Shown here piece after piece: positions 1 to 11,330 of a stretch of 64,000 bases of DNA. The notes under the pieces are model-generated. The model had not been told where the DNA came from. It saw only the letters and a list, made by a program, of their open reading frames with translations, and ran no database searches. Both the position numbers and the translations under genes were made by a program. Origin of the DNA: Notospermus geniculatus (Eukaryota > Nemertea > Pilidiophora > Heteronemertea > Lineidae); the NCBI GenBank assembly GCA_002633025.1, contig NMRB01000566.1, positions 37,378-101,377 of the forward strand, given 5' to 3'. Positions within the stretch are counted from its first letter, which is position 1. The number at the start of each line of letters is the position of its first letter.

Positions 1-68
1 NNNNNNNNNNNNNNNNNNNNNNNNNNNNNNNNNNNNNNNNNNNNNNNNNNNNNNNNNNNNNNNNNNNN
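1..68. other. assembly gap
   Basis: Run of N at the left edge; nothing can be said about its content. Confidence 0.99.
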
Positions 69-232
69 ACACCTCTACCATAAAGCCACTTCCCCTAGAG
101 GACACCTCTGCTAAGTGGACACCTCCCCAAGTGGACACCTCTGCCAGGAGTACACCTCCCCTAAAGTGGACACCTCTACCAGGAGGACACCTCGCCTCAT
201 GGACACTCCTGCCAGGGCACCTACAGTCCCAA
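69..232. repeat. degenerate tandem GGACACCTC repeat
   Basis: The core GTGGACACCTC(T/C) recurs about seven times at roughly 15-25 base spacing. The same core, in reverse as GAGGTGTCC, builds the interior of the mariner-like elements at 3727-3869 and 53943-54120, so this is probably part of a larger relative cut by the gap. Confidence 0.7.
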
Positions 233-705
233 AGAATTTATTAGAGAGATTCCACTGTGTGCACAACTATTGGGGTGATAAGCATAAAGTGTAAGACCTG
301 AATGAATATGAGGAAAAGAAACAACTCAGAATATACTTCGCCACATCCAGAGGTGATCAGTGGTCCTGAGGCTTGCTCCATAAAAAACACTGATCACTAT
401 AAATGAAGGACAATCTACCTTCATCCACAGTTCCAAATGATGTGAAACACTGGGGCATTATGAAAGTCAACGCTCCATTTGATGGGTCGAAATACCATGG
501 TAACGAGCAAACACGTCATAGTGAGATGAGTGGATTGCTCTCCCAGCAATAACCATTAGTACCTCTGGAAGTAGATGGACTCACTGCTCCACTGATAGCA
601 GGCAGAGGAGGTGAGAGAGAAGACAACGTGAGAACGTCATGTAACCCAAAACATGTTAGCTGGCCTCACAGATATTCACTCATACATCATACATGTGTAT
701 GAATA

Positions 706-796
706 AAGACTAGTAAATGCTTTTACTTGAATTTTGCAATACAAATGCACTAGGCAATGGTGTACAACTACTGTGAAGTAAAAGCATTTGCTAGTC
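706..796. mobile_element. short foldback element (MITE), 'CTAGCAAATGC' family
   Basis: GACTAGTAAATGCTTTTACT at the left matches the reverse complement of AGTAAAAGCATTTGCTAGTC at the right, with about 50 bases between. A second copy at 27079-27180 has the same interior in the opposite orientation, so this is a dispersed family and not a chance palindrome. Confidence 0.65.
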
Positions 797-823
797 CTTG
801 TTGCGAGGTGTCCTGAAGGGAGG

Positions 824-925
824 CTAATAGAAGTGATCACTTTGGAACTGAACTTTGTTGTCCTTTGTAGTGAGGTGTCCTCATGGCAGAAGTGTCGATA
901 AAGGGAGGTCCACTCTGGTAAAATG
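824..925. mobile_element. remnant of mariner-like 'GAGGTGTCC' element
   Basis: Contains GAGGTGTCCT repeats and ends in AAAGGGAGGTCCACTCTGG, the degenerate terminal inverted repeat of the element that is intact at 53943-54120. Only one terminus is recognisable. Confidence 0.5.
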
Positions 926-2287
926 ATGCCATTCATTGACCTAGTCTAGCTAAGTGGACATTAGCATATCACTATCATGACCACACCATACCATAAAGGG
1001 GTTAACCAACAAAAAAGTCATTGATGCCTGGTGTGGATTAGGGTTAACTGATAAAGAAGCCAGATGCCTGGTGTGGGTTACCGGGAATATTTCTGAGATG
1101 CCCCCTCGACGAGCAGCTATCTCTGCTCAGGGGATAAAGCTAGGAGATGCCCCCTCGACGATCTAAAAGCTTACATTCCTCGTCAATTTATTGTTTTTGT
1201 ATCCATGGTAGGGGATTAGTGGTAGGTGAACAGCAATTGACGCACGGCAGGATTTTGACCAAACTACGCCCAACGCGGGGCACATCATCAAAGCGCTTCT
1301 ACGTCGTCTGCAGCAACAATGTATCCAGTTATCCCTCAGCCTCCAGGCTCGCCCGGATCACGCGCGGCCGATGAAGTAAGATGAAATGTATGAAAGAGGA
1401 CGTCTTTTCAGACGAATTTGAAATGTCACAGTGGGCAGTGCTTACCTGCAATTTACCCTGGTATGGTGAGCATCCAATGCTTGAGCTATATCCGAGAATA
1501 TTTAACGTTATTCCACAGACAAGCTTATCACACCTCGGGTACTGACAGGCGAGTCAAAGGCGAACTGGTGTACACAGTATACACTACACTCTACAAGAAG
1601 CACGCCTATCACAGGTCTCCCGCTATTGATGTATGGCGAACTAATGATAATATTATAATGTCTTAGTGACGTCAGAACATTTAGCAGACGATATTCGTTC
1701 GCGCTCCTTTTTCATCTGCTGAGATTGAATAACATGAAAGAAATTGTACAAAACATGTTCGATTTTCTGGTCAGCATGAAAAGCCCTCTTCCCCACTCTG
1801 GTATTCATCGGATAGTTCGCCAAGTGATCTCTGTAAGCTATCCATCGGGTGGAGCGTTTTGTCAGGGTGGGGCATTCACAGGTCACGTGGCCTTGGTTTG
1901 GAATTGGATAGCAGCAGTGAGCCGGTAATCAACGTACATGTAATTAGTGAAAAGGCCGCGTCGCCTTGGAAGTAGGGGCCTACTCCTTACTCGATCAAAT
2001 GAAATTAAATTGGCATGACCCCACTGGCAATGTCACAATTTCCTTGGTCGGCTTTCTGGATTTCTCCCTAGAAGAATGGGGGAAGCGTAGCCTCGTTGTA
2101 GAGCGGATTGGTGTAAAAAGGTCCACCTACTTAGCAGGATCATATTTCAATCGCGGCCCATTGGTTTCTACAGCCATTATCTCCGTCATGGAGCAATATC
2201 TACTGGACATTTTGACTAGAGGATACTGCTTACTATTACACCCGTCATGGCCGGAGGCTGCCCTTTACCGGCCGCGACGACACCAAC
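926..2287. other. intergenic, no gene recognised
   Basis: No reading frame here looks coding. A direct repeat AGATGCCCCCTCGACGA occurs near 1097 and 1145 with a small GAGCAG...CTGCTC hairpin between. ORFs of up to 120 codons overlap each other in several frames and lack splice or domain support. Confidence 0.5.
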
Positions 2288-2300
2288 GCCAAGATGGCGG
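2288..2300 (+). promoter_or_regulatory. YY1-like site over the start codon
   Basis: GCCAAGATGGCGGCG matches the YY1 downstream-promoter consensus (CAAGATGGCGGC) and contains the ATG of the JmjC gene. In animals this arrangement marks short-5'UTR promoters in which the site positions the transcription start just upstream of the start codon. That role is inferred here. Confidence 0.5.
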
Positions 2301-4757
2301 CGCCCATGAAAAAGTTTTTTGCCTCTAAAAATCTCAAGTTTTCCGCAATTTTCGCGATTTATTTGCTGTCATTGGCGATTTTGTCGACAGCAGAAGTCCC
2401 AAATCTATCTGCTGATCAGATAGAACGACTGACATTTGAAGGGTGCGTTGTTGTGTCGACAGAATTCGCTGGGGAAGCTGTCAACAACTTGTTGACTTCA
2501 GTCCATGACATTTTCAACCATGTTCACCATGGTCATGGATGGCATGGTCGCTCCGCTGATGCATCTGAGGGTGGCACAGATAGCACGCATACCAAGAGTA
2601 GGAACTATTTTCCGAAAGTTGCCTTTGGAAATCTCAGCAATATTGCGACACTTCGGTACTCCAGTGGTTTCAGTTTTAGAAACTCGGGCCAGAATGAGAA
2701 AGATCGAGAAAGTCCTTCGTTTATGCAGATTGTCCTGTTCAAACAACGTCAAAAAGATTACACCTGTTTACTCCGTCCGTCAGGAAATGAAGCGAACCCT
2801 TCACAAGCTAAAGTGTTTCTTGGCCCATATTCCTTGGAAGAATTGCTTAGATTCATCAATTCTAATTGTGGCACATTCATGACTGTAACTGGTGAAATAT
2901 CACCTGTTGGTTTGTTAAAGGTGAAAGTCATCAAGGGGTTATCACAACCAGAACATGCAGACAAAGATCATGGAATGGATATGAGAGCATTGTATGCCGA
3001 TCCCTTGAAGAATCCCTTTAAGATAGCAAAACCACAAGTGGCCTCAAATGATCAGTGTCTTAAACGGGACAATGACAGCAATTGCAGTGCCAGCAGCAAC
3101 AGATACATCTCATCCATGAATTCCAAAGGATACAGAGGACTGAAAGTAGCTGAATGTGATAAAATAAATGTTGATTCCCTGAGCTGGGAGGTCTTTTTTC
3201 AGGACTATTTATTGAAATCAAAACCTGTGATCATCAAAGGTGGTGCAAAAGTTTGGCCAGCAATGTCAAAATGGACAAATGAGTTCTTGTTGAAGAAAGT
3301 GGGAAACAGAAAGATACATGTTAAAGTTGCTGACCATGGAAGATTTGAAGGCTGTGAAAATGGTACACGGTGGGAGGGTTTTGAATCATTTCCAATCCCT
3401 CCTCAAGTGAAGGAGAAATTACCCTTCCCTGACCTGGTGGTTGTCCGTCCTGCACCTACATATTTCAAATTCCCAGAGTTCTTCAACATAATGACTTCTG
3501 ACGTCCCCAAAAAGTATAATATGTCGGCATATATTGAGTACGCATCTCTGCAGGAGTACATGCCAAGTCTTGTGGATGATATCCGTGAGATGCCATTCCT
3601 CAAAACCAACCTTCCTAAAGACCAATATCTGCAGCATCTCAATGTGTGGCTCAGTGATGGGAACACTCTAGGAAAGCTCCATTTTGATGCGTATGAAAAC
3701 TTTCTTTGTCAGGTATGAGTTTTAAAGACCTCATTCCTTGCTGTCCTTAATTGAGGTATGTCCTGATTACTGAGGTAAAAATGACTGATTTGGGACTACG
3801 GTGTCTGTAGAAGAGAGAGTTGTCCTCTTCGCAGAGCTGTCTGAAAAGGAAGGTTCCACTCTATTGTAAAGAATGATGTTCACCATGGCCAAGTTGAAAA
3901 CAATTCAGCACTCTTCAAATGTGTTTCAGATAAGTGGTAAAAAGCAAGTGGTGATGTTTGATCCATTCAACAACTCGCGCCTCTATGAAGGTCACATCCA
4001 AGAAGCAGAGTTGAGTTACAACCATCACACAAAAACCTTTGCTCGCTCAAAGCTTATGGATAGCACAGCTATGGTCATGTCCCCTGTTGATATTCTAGAA
4101 CCTGATTTTGAGGTGAGATTGTGACATCAAGTCGTTCAATGTGTTTTCACTTGGTTGACTACATATAATAACAAACTGCCTTCTTTTCTAGTGTCACATG
4201 AATCCAATCCAATCTATTTTTGATCCAATACATGTTACAACTTCCATAACCTCAACTGCATGTTTTTCGGGACAGTTTTAAATGTGTCTGTTGTCTTCCT
4301 GTTTCAGCGATTTCCCTTGTTTGGCGATGCTGTACCACTCAACTGCACCATAGAAGAGGGTGATGTCCTATATATGCCATCATTCTGGTGGCATGAAGTG
4401 CAGTCGTTTCCAAATGAAACCCTACATAGGAACATGGCTGTGAATTACTGGTGAGTGGTCATTTCGAACGTTTATCTGTTGTTTCCTAATATATCTTGTA
4501 CTCGTTACTTCTACCCTAGAACATGTATCACCAAATCAAATTGGTCTAAATGGAATGATGTTGTTGATAGTCAAGTGGACATGGCCAGCAATGAGAGACC
4601 ATGCAATGTCAGTCCCAAAAGTATCACTGTATTCCATCTCTGTTTCAGGTACAAACCATTCCTCACCAAGAACTTTCCGTGCCTTGAGTGTCAACTGGAT
4701 GTGAACCCTGCATATATCCCTCTCCTGGAGAAGTATCACATGTTAGCCAGGAATTAA
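2294..4757 (+). CDS. secretory-pathway JmjC/cupin_8 domain protein, 617 aa, 4 exons
   Basis: Coding exons 2294-3712, 3930-4112, 4308-4450 and 4649-4757 join in frame across GT-AG introns. The chosen start has a strong context (AAGATGG), and a hydrophobic segment at about residues 17-34 (FSAIFAIYLLSLAILSTA) predicts a signal peptide or anchor. The C-terminal 300 residues form a JmjC/cupin_8 double-stranded beta-helix. The iron ligands are visible: H463 and D465 in LHFDAYEN, and H563 in the MPSFWWHEV stretch, followed by MAVNYWYKP. The family consists of Fe(II)/2-oxoglutarate oxygenases, usually protein hydroxylases; the substrate here is unknown. An ER-luminal role like JMJD8 is possible, but this protein is more than twice that length and its N-terminal 230 residues are unrecognised. 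NxS/T sites (NGT, NMS, NCT, NET) fit a lumenal location. Confidence 0.85.
3727..3869. mobile_element. mariner-like MITE in intron 1 of the JmjC gene
   Basis: Starts with CCTCATTCCTTGCTGTCCTT, carries internal GGTGTC motifs and ends GGAAGGTTCCACTCTATTG, like the terminal repeat of the intact copy at 53943-54120. It fills most of the 217-base intron between exons 1 and 2. Confidence 0.6.
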
Positions 4758-5233
4758 GCATTTTTTACTAGATTTCTTACTTATTTATAACTTATTACAT
4801 TCTTGCAAATTTCTTATTAGATGTACATGTATATTATTAGAGGTAGTTTCCTCAGATCTTGATTTGTTTCTGAGGTGGAACACTCAGCTCAGCCAGTCGG
4901 AACTACCAAACATGTCTAAGATGGATGAAGACCTGCTTGTAGGCCCTAGACAAGCATATAAAACCTGTCATGTTTGTGGCAGCAGCATGATGGCTTGAAA
5001 AGTCTGGATAGATGGGTGCCTGTATGTGTTTTGAGGTGTTAACACGAAGTATGAATCTCTTTAGTTTTTGCTGGTAAAGGATCATTGTGAATTGTTGATG
5101 CACATGGTGCCTATTTTGTGTCGTAAAATTTATATTTTTGAAAATCCAGTGTGTTGTAGAGGTTTACGTGCTTGTTGTCTTGTGATTTCCTTTTGGAACT
5201 TGTCCATGTTGTAAAGGTATTCTTCTAAATTCA

Positions 5234-5239
5234 AATAAA
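5234..5239 (+). terminator. polyadenylation signal AATAAA (JmjC gene)
   Basis: First canonical AATAAA found downstream of the JmjC stop, about 480 bases after it. This suggests a 3'UTR of roughly 0.5 kb. Confidence 0.5.
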
Positions 5240-5797
5240 TGTTATAAAAAATCGGAGAAAAAACGTTAGTCTTTCGAACTTCTTATGATGACAGTCTTTT
5301 ATGAATCATCATGACATCCTTTACTTCCTTAGCCCTCGATTTAGCAATGCTTTCAACTGGCAGTACGGTACTGAATACTAAAATACAAATACAGAGATTG
5401 GAAGTCTGCTAGATGGCACTGGCAACGGACGGTTGAAAGGTCCTGGGACAAGTGTGGTGAGGAAGCGATGTCCGAGGAACAACAATAGAACGTACACCTG
5501 AAGACCATTCGTGCCAGTAATCACCACACATGTACTACCGCATTTCAGTCCACCTTGGAGGAATTATACTTGACAAGTATAATTTTCCTCCAAGAGTCCA
5601 CGGATGGATGAATAAAAGTCCAGCCAATTCATACTTTTTCGCCGGCTGGTTTCATCCGCCAGGAATCAATGTCCTGGCCCGGCAGACATAAACGGACGAC
5701 CAAACCCCAAATCATAGGAAACCAAACGAAAACTAAATAAGGAATTTTCTGTATTTCAGATCAGTAACATGTTATGAGTCGATCAGAATTCTTCCTC

Positions 5798-7444
5798 TTA
5801 TTCTGTGCATGCCTTTACTTGAATGTACTCTCCAGCACATGGTTTTTTAGGACAGTAACGGGTGCGTCGCGTGCTCCCATCACACTTATCCCAGTCACTC
5901 CAGCCACCGAACTCTGAAAAAGATGGACGAGAAATGATTAGCCACGAGTCACTTGGATTTCAAGCAGGATTATACTTCCGCTCACTACTGAGGTGGAAGT
6001 TGACTTCTAATTGCTGGGGAACTCAAGGCGGGGCGAATTTCGGGGCGGGGTGCTTCGATAAGACGCATTCTGAGTCCAAACAGACCGAACCGTGACAGAA
6101 AAGTCATGGTTCCAAAAGTAGTTTTCGCTCGGAATACTGATCAATGAGGAATACATGCATGTATGTTAATTGGTGTTGGAGGTGGAAGCGACTCGCGCCG
6201 ACAAAGACACAACTATGACACCGGATGGGTGGGTGGGAGTGGGGGACGCGGTGGTGCTCTAGGTTCCGAAGTCCGAGACTTTGTCGTTCCCCACCATTCA
6301 TTCCACAATGACAGAGTCCTTTCTCCGCTCTGAAAATACAGTTCTCTCCCTCGGTCTCGCAGTCGACGCGATGACGAAACTTATCCGGTCCATCGCAGTC
6401 CCACTCACTCCATTCGCCATGAGCTGCATAAATGATGACAAAATTCAAAATTAGAAGCTGTGAGACGCGATTTCCCGCAATTTCCGAGGCCTTTCGGGAG
6501 CATGAATTTGCGGAATTTAAGCCTGGTTAGACATAGATATAGATGTTTTCGCACTGGCCTCATATCACTTTTACTTTACGGAAAGTAAAGAATGCAACAT
6601 GGGTTAATGCAGATGATTTTAATCACTGTAACCACTGTCGATCCGTTCACAATGGGCAACAGTGAAATGCCAGTGTGCCACTGAGCGTCGGCGATGATAA
6701 AGGTAAAATTGACGCAATTATGAATGTTTTCAATATCAAAGATTCATGGAGAATTAAAAAACTTCCAAAATTTTCATCATAGAGTCACGTTAACAGCTGG
6801 TAGTTAGACAAGGTCGTCTTTCGTGAAATTGCAAAACAAGGTGCTGAAAAAGTGTTCACTGGTAGCGTTTGTTGCCGGCATCACCAAAATAAGTTCAACA
6901 ACTTTCACGACTTCCTCCAACATAATCCGCTTGTGACGAACAAGACCTTTGACGAAGTCAATGGCGAACTTTCCACTGACGACACCAGTGCGCGGAGATG
7001 CCGGGAAGTTGGAGGAGAGAGTGACAAAATGGTCTGTCAGGCGGGATTTGTTCAATCACTGAACAACAGTAGGCCTGGTCTCGCCGAACGCGCGTTACCG
7101 GTACAAAAAAAGTACAGTATCGCGGTTGTTATGCGCCAGATGGTCTGGGGCGCCTCAGTGGTCGTGCTGAAATGTGTGTGGGGGGAGGCTAAAGCCTCCT
7201 CAGCCACCCCCCCCCACCCCGTTCCGACGGGCCTGCAGTTAGTTGCATTTTCCCATTAACCAAACCGCCGATAGGCACCGAAAGCACTATATCGGACTTT
7301 CTGTGCGGTCGGCCCTGCATGATTAGTCAAAGATGGGAGTTCCATATTTTGCTACAAGACAAACTTACGTCCTGGTTTCATCCAGTCCGGCTCCTTTATG
7401 GCACACACGGCCACAAAAAACAGAGATACAACCAGCAGCTTCAT
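5798..7444 (-). CDS. small secreted thrombospondin-1-like protein, copy A, 106 aa, 3 exons
   Basis: Exons on the minus strand are 7369-7444, 6295-6423 and 5798-5913, phases 1 and 1. Exon 1 is a signal peptide (MKLLVVSLFFVAVCAIKEP). Exon 2 encodes HGEWSEWDC and a CETEGENC stretch. Exon 3 encodes GGWSDWDKC and CPKKPCAGEY and ends in CTE. The WSxW...C spacing in exons 2 and 3 resembles thrombospondin type-1 repeats, one short module per exon, but each is shorter than a usual TSR (about 50-60 aa), so the match is a family resemblance only. Function is unknown; an extracellular adhesion or matrix role would fit. The neighbour at 7972-8692 is a tandem paralogue with the same exon phases. Intron 1 (945 bases) is six times longer than in copy B. 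Confidence 0.8.
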
Positions 7445-7498
7445 GTTGTCTGTTAGATTGAAGTCGGCCGAGTATAAACCCAGCAGGTGATGGTCGGG

Positions 7499-7518
7499 TT
7501 TAAAATATATGATTGGTC
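7499..7518 (-). promoter_or_regulatory. CCAAT + TATA-like core promoter, copy A
   Basis: On the minus strand GACCAATCATATATTTTAAA is followed by ACCC, 57 bases upstream of the copy A ATG. The same block precedes copy B at 8746-8763, so it is conserved through the duplication. The spacing predicts a 5'UTR of about 30 bases. Confidence 0.6.
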
Positions 7519-7807
7519 ACTATCACGGGAACGACTGAGCTGATGTCAACATCATAAAAGATAATATTGATGAAAAAAAAAATAACATGAGTTCCAAACA
7601 GGAGCTGAAGGGAGATAAGCAGAGTTGACATGCAGTATTCATCCCCCCCCCCATCTTTGTTTCTATAGAGATTTTGTGCTTGCGCACTAATCTGGTAGGC
7701 GAATCAAAGCATTTGATTGGCTGGGAGATACCAATTTGCCCACCAGATATAACTGCGCATGTGCAGTTTGCAAGAAATCCAAGATGGCGTCGAAACGGTC
7801 AAATCCA

Positions 7808-7820
7808 GTTGCATGGCAAC
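7808..7820. promoter_or_regulatory. X-box-like (RFX) palindrome
   Basis: GTTGCATGGCAAC is a near-perfect inverted repeat fitting the RFX X-box (GTTGCC...GGCAAC) with a 3-base spacer. It lies between the tandem TSP1-like copies, 22 bases after an AAGATGGCG YY1-like motif at 7782. Whether it controls a gene here is unknown. Confidence 0.35.
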
Positions 7821-7971
7821 ACGCGGCATAATGGTTTCTACCGCAAACGGAGACCCATTCCCAGAGATAAATCGGACGACGGACCCCAAATTATAGGAAA
7901 CTACGAGACTTAAACAACATGGAATTTCCTGTATTCCAAATCAGTTACAGTACAACATGAGTCGGTCAGAA

Positions 7972-8692
7972 TTATTCCTCCTCTGAGCATGCCTTTGACT
8001 GTTCAAACTCTCCAGCACATGGTCTGTCTGGGCACGGACGGAAGCGAGTGATGATCCCATACACGCACTTTCCCCATTCGCTCCAGTCACCTAACTCTGA
8101 AAAAGGTGAACGGGGAATGACTGTAGCCATGGGTTACGTGGATTTCCGCCAACCAGTATCAAACTACCGAGGTTCGAAGTTGAGTTCTTGCTTCGACGAA
8201 AAGGAGAGTGATACGGACGCTTCAATAAGCTGCGTTCGGAGTCTAATCGGCGTTCTTATCAAGGTGTGAAATTCCAATAAGTAATCATTCCACGTAGGCC
8301 TACAGTACGAAGTTTTCGTTACCCACCATTAGTTTTTCCACCGTGACAGAGCCCTATCTCTCTCCTGTAGACACAGTTTTCGCCCTCTGTCTCGCAGTCC
8401 ACACGGTCACGAAACTTCTCCGGCCCATCACAGCCCCATTTCCCCCATTCACCGTGAGCTGCAGGAATGACAAGTGACAAAAGTCATGAGATAGCCTACG
8501 CCCTGTCCACAATTGCGAAGCGACTCTACCGCGACGCCGTCGCGTCGCGGTAGAGTCCTGCAACTGATTCGTCGCACATGGAGGTGACGAAGACAAGACG
8601 AAATAACAAAACTTACGGGTTGTCTTCATCCAACCTGGCTCCTTAATGGCACAGACGGCCACAATAAGCAGAGATACAACCAGCAGCTTCAT
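7972..8692 (-). CDS. small secreted thrombospondin-1-like protein, copy B, 110 aa, 3 exons
   Basis: Minus-strand exons are 8617-8692, 8327-8458 and 7972-8096; intron phases (1 and 1) are identical to copy A. The signal peptide MKLLVVSLLIVAVCAIKEP differs from copy A at two positions. Exon 2 reads HGEWGKWGC, then CETEGENC and a C-H-G-G-K stretch. Exon 3 reads LGDWSEWGKC, CPDRPCAGEFEQ and CSEEE before the stop. All cysteines of copy A are present except one in exon 2 (CHCG in A, CHGG in B), so A has an odd extra cysteine. Similarity extends into the promoter and 3' flank, so this is a segmental tandem duplication of about 2 kb. Family assignment is as cautious as for copy A; both copies look intact. 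Confidence 0.8.
8517..8555. repeat. perfect short hairpin in intron 1 of copy B
   Basis: GACTCTACCGCGACG and its exact reverse complement are separated by only six bases. It is absent from intron 1 of copy A as far as I can see, so it arose after the duplication or was lost from A. Confidence 0.75.
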
Positions 8693-8745
8693 ATTGTCTG
8701 TTAGGTTGAAGTCGGCCGAGTAAACCCAGCAGATGGATGCTCGGG

Positions 8746-8763
8746 TTTAAAAATGATTGGTCT
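8746..8763 (-). promoter_or_regulatory. CCAAT + TATA-like core promoter, copy B
   Basis: Minus strand reads AGACCAATCATTTTTAAA then CCCGA, about 55 bases upstream of the copy B ATG. It is conserved with the block upstream of copy A, though the TATA half is weaker (TTTTTAAA versus TATATTTTAAA). Confidence 0.55.
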
Positions 8764-8987
8764 GCTATCACGGGAACGACTTGAGTTGATGTCAACATTG
8801 ATAAAGTTAAAGATAAAGATAAAGTTGATGAAATATGAGTTACAATTTATAAAGAGGAACTGATAGAGAGATAACTGATATTAATGCTGACGTGTGCACA
8901 GTATCGAGGTGTACATTGCAACTGGCGTTTAAAAAGTAGAGAATGTGGTAGACATCTCACCTTATCATCTTGTCAATAATATGACAC

Positions 8988-9120
8988 AAAGGCGGCACAT
9001 GGCGGCACATCTCAATGTGGTAGGGGTGTTTTTAAGTCACCTAATCCGACTAAATGACGAGTGGGTCAGTCAACTTTACAAACAGCCCCACTGCATTGAG
9101 TTTTGCCGTCCACGTGGGCC
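8988..9120. mobile_element. foldback MITE, 'ATCTCAATG' family, degraded copy
   Basis: CACATCTCAATGTGGTAGGG on the left pairs with CCCACTGCATTGAGTTTTGC on the right. Interior and arms match the better preserved copy at 22454-22593, including TAAATGACGAGTGGGTCAGT against TGAATGACGAGTCCGTTGAG. Confidence 0.7.
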
Positions 9121-9129
9121 TAGCCTTGG

Positions 9130-10450
9130 GATATCAACGTACCGTACGGTGTACACGTAAAATTTCTCTGGAGAGATTCGAATGGTGAAATTTATCCAGA
9201 AACGGTTCGAATAACTCAGCCACATCGACTGCTGTATGATACTTGAAAGTAATGTAAGTTTTGTCTCAAATGCAAGCCTTGCCTCAAACGCTTTGCTAAG
9301 GCACTTGTTTCCTTGCATGCTGCTTCATTCATGGTCGTAACTTGACTAGATATCGGGTCTATCACGTGCTGATGTTGGTATCAATGTTGGTATCACGTGT
9401 TATGCTGGTTGATGTTCGTCGTCTCGTTCGCATCTGGGGCTGTCCTCGATGACGTAGAAGTTTTGTCTTTAATTGGACCCATCATCATCATCATCATCAA
9501 CTGCTCCAGCATCCATAATTGTCTGGTAACACTTGGTAATTAGGCACATAATGAAGACTAATACTGAATGTTCGTCGGGTGTAGGCCAACTCGTCGAGGG
9601 TTGTAATGAATAGAGTTCAGCGTAAATCATACACTGTAGGCCTACATGCAGGCACCGACGTGTTTGAAACAGTCCAGCATCCTGGCTCAGGAATACAGAG
9701 CAGCCATTTATTCACCTGTGGTATCAAACGGTGAGTTCACCTGCCAGGGAGAGACGGAACGGTAAAGCCGTCATACATCACTTTGCTGCTTGTTGCTTGC
9801 AATGCAGCGAGACTGGCGAAATCGTCGGGTTATATTATTTTCTTTTGTCGCTTCGTCCTGGATTCTTTGTGTGAGTGAAGTCTTTCAGGACTGAAAGTTA
9901 CCATAAAATCGCCAGGGCTCTATCTTGTCCTGCGAAAAACCCGGGCGAAAAACCTTCCAGACCTACCACTGGATATAAGTACTGTATCTGCTGGTGAGTA
10001 TCTATACTATATATGTAGGCCTAGGCCTCTTGCACTCGCTAACTGACGGGACGCAACCCATTCGTGTCGATATCAAAAGTCTGTATTCTCAATACAATAT
10101 ATCATCTTGAATACATCAAATTATATTCATATCATGCATTGATAACCGACTGTTTAAAATTGGTTATTGTGACTGGTCTGCCTCAAAGCAAGTGTCATTC
10201 GACTCCCGTCGTTTATCTCTTTGTGTTTATTCCAAAGCCAACCTCAATTTGTTTCATGAAAGTCTCGGCACGAAAACGTTTGAGACTTGATCGTCGCGTT
10301 CGAAGGGTTCATTATAATAGCAGGAATGGAAAGAATCGGGCATCTGTAGGGAGTATTCATTATTTGTAAACTCTAGTTAGATAGATCCTGTTATTGGCTA
10401 TTTCGAAATGGGGCAAGTAAACCCTTGTCTTATTTCGTTTCTTTCTGTTC
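9130..10450. other. intergenic, no gene recognised
   Basis: Only a short (ATC)n run at 9481-9500 and scattered TAGGCCTA palindromes stand out. ORFs up to 101 codons show no signal peptide, domain or splice support. Confidence 0.5.
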
Positions 10451-11190
10451 CAAGCCTAGCGTACATCGGCCTTGCGACTGGAAGCAACTACCGGCAATGG
10501 CGTTTTCGGCAACGGTTGGCGACTACCTGGAACCAGCAGCAACTGTGATCCGATGTACGCGCATCGGCAACGCTATAGAGGAATCCCATGTGACGTCATC
10601 AAGGCCGCGTTGGCCGTCAAATTCACTACGTGTTTCCTGAAGGAACGTCACGATGACGCGATGACGTTATTTCGTGTGGTGTCTCGTCGCGTCAGGCGGA
10701 ACGTCAATCCACGTGTAGCACCCTATTGACGCCAGTTTGCGTCATTTTGACGGCCAGTCACATGACTTGATGACGTCAGTGGGATTCCTCTATATTGCGC
10801 CGACCGTTGCCGCTAGTTCCAGCCAGTTGCTCATGTTCTACTCGTTGCCAACGGTTGCTTTTTGTCGTCTTCAGTCGCTTCCGATGTAGGCCCTACGCGC
10901 GCTGGCAATGAATTTCCTCGTTTAGTGTTGAGCACGCCTGGTCACGTGATGGAATCATGTGACCCCCCAAAATGACTCCCGAGTGGTCCGATCGGAAGAC
11001 ATCGACAATTTCCGTTCAGCATTCAGTACCATTGCCTGTCCGATGTGCGCCCTCCAGATTGAAGACTGGATTGTGCCACTTGTTGCCGCAATGACCTGTC
11101 GTAACCGATGTGCGCAGAACGCGTACATCGGTATCGACTGTTGCGTTCAGTTGCTTCCAGTCACAAGGCCAATGTACGCTTGGGTCAAGC
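10451..11190. mobile_element. ~740-bp terminal-inverted-repeat element
   Basis: The left end (GCGTACATCGGCCTTGCGAC then TGGAAGCAACT) matches the reverse complement of the right end (GCGTACATTGGCCTTGTGAC then TGGAAGCAACT) over about 35 bases. The interior repeats ACATCGG and GCAACGGTTG-like words. No transposase frame is visible, so it is probably non-autonomous. A different element is nested inside at about 10573-10798. Its right end lies 140 bases upstream of the DHCR7 start codon. Confidence 0.75.
10573..10798. mobile_element. nested MITE, 'CTATAGAGG...TGACGTCA' family
   Basis: GCTATAGAGGAATCCCATGT then GACGTCATC pairs with the reverse complement of GATGACGTCAGTGGGATTCC then TCTATATTGC. 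Related termini occur at 26582-26820 and more weakly at 32585-32737. Both arms carry a CRE-like TGACGTCA core. Confidence 0.65.
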
Positions 11191-11330
11191 CACGCACTAG
11201 CAAGTCGCACTCTCTTTGTCTAGGCCTAAAGGTGTGGGTCAAACAGCCGAGTCGTTGGTGCAGACGGTCCATAGTTCGAGCCACAGTGAGTGAGCTTCTT
11301 TCCTTTTCACAGTTTCATCCTTGAAGAGCC

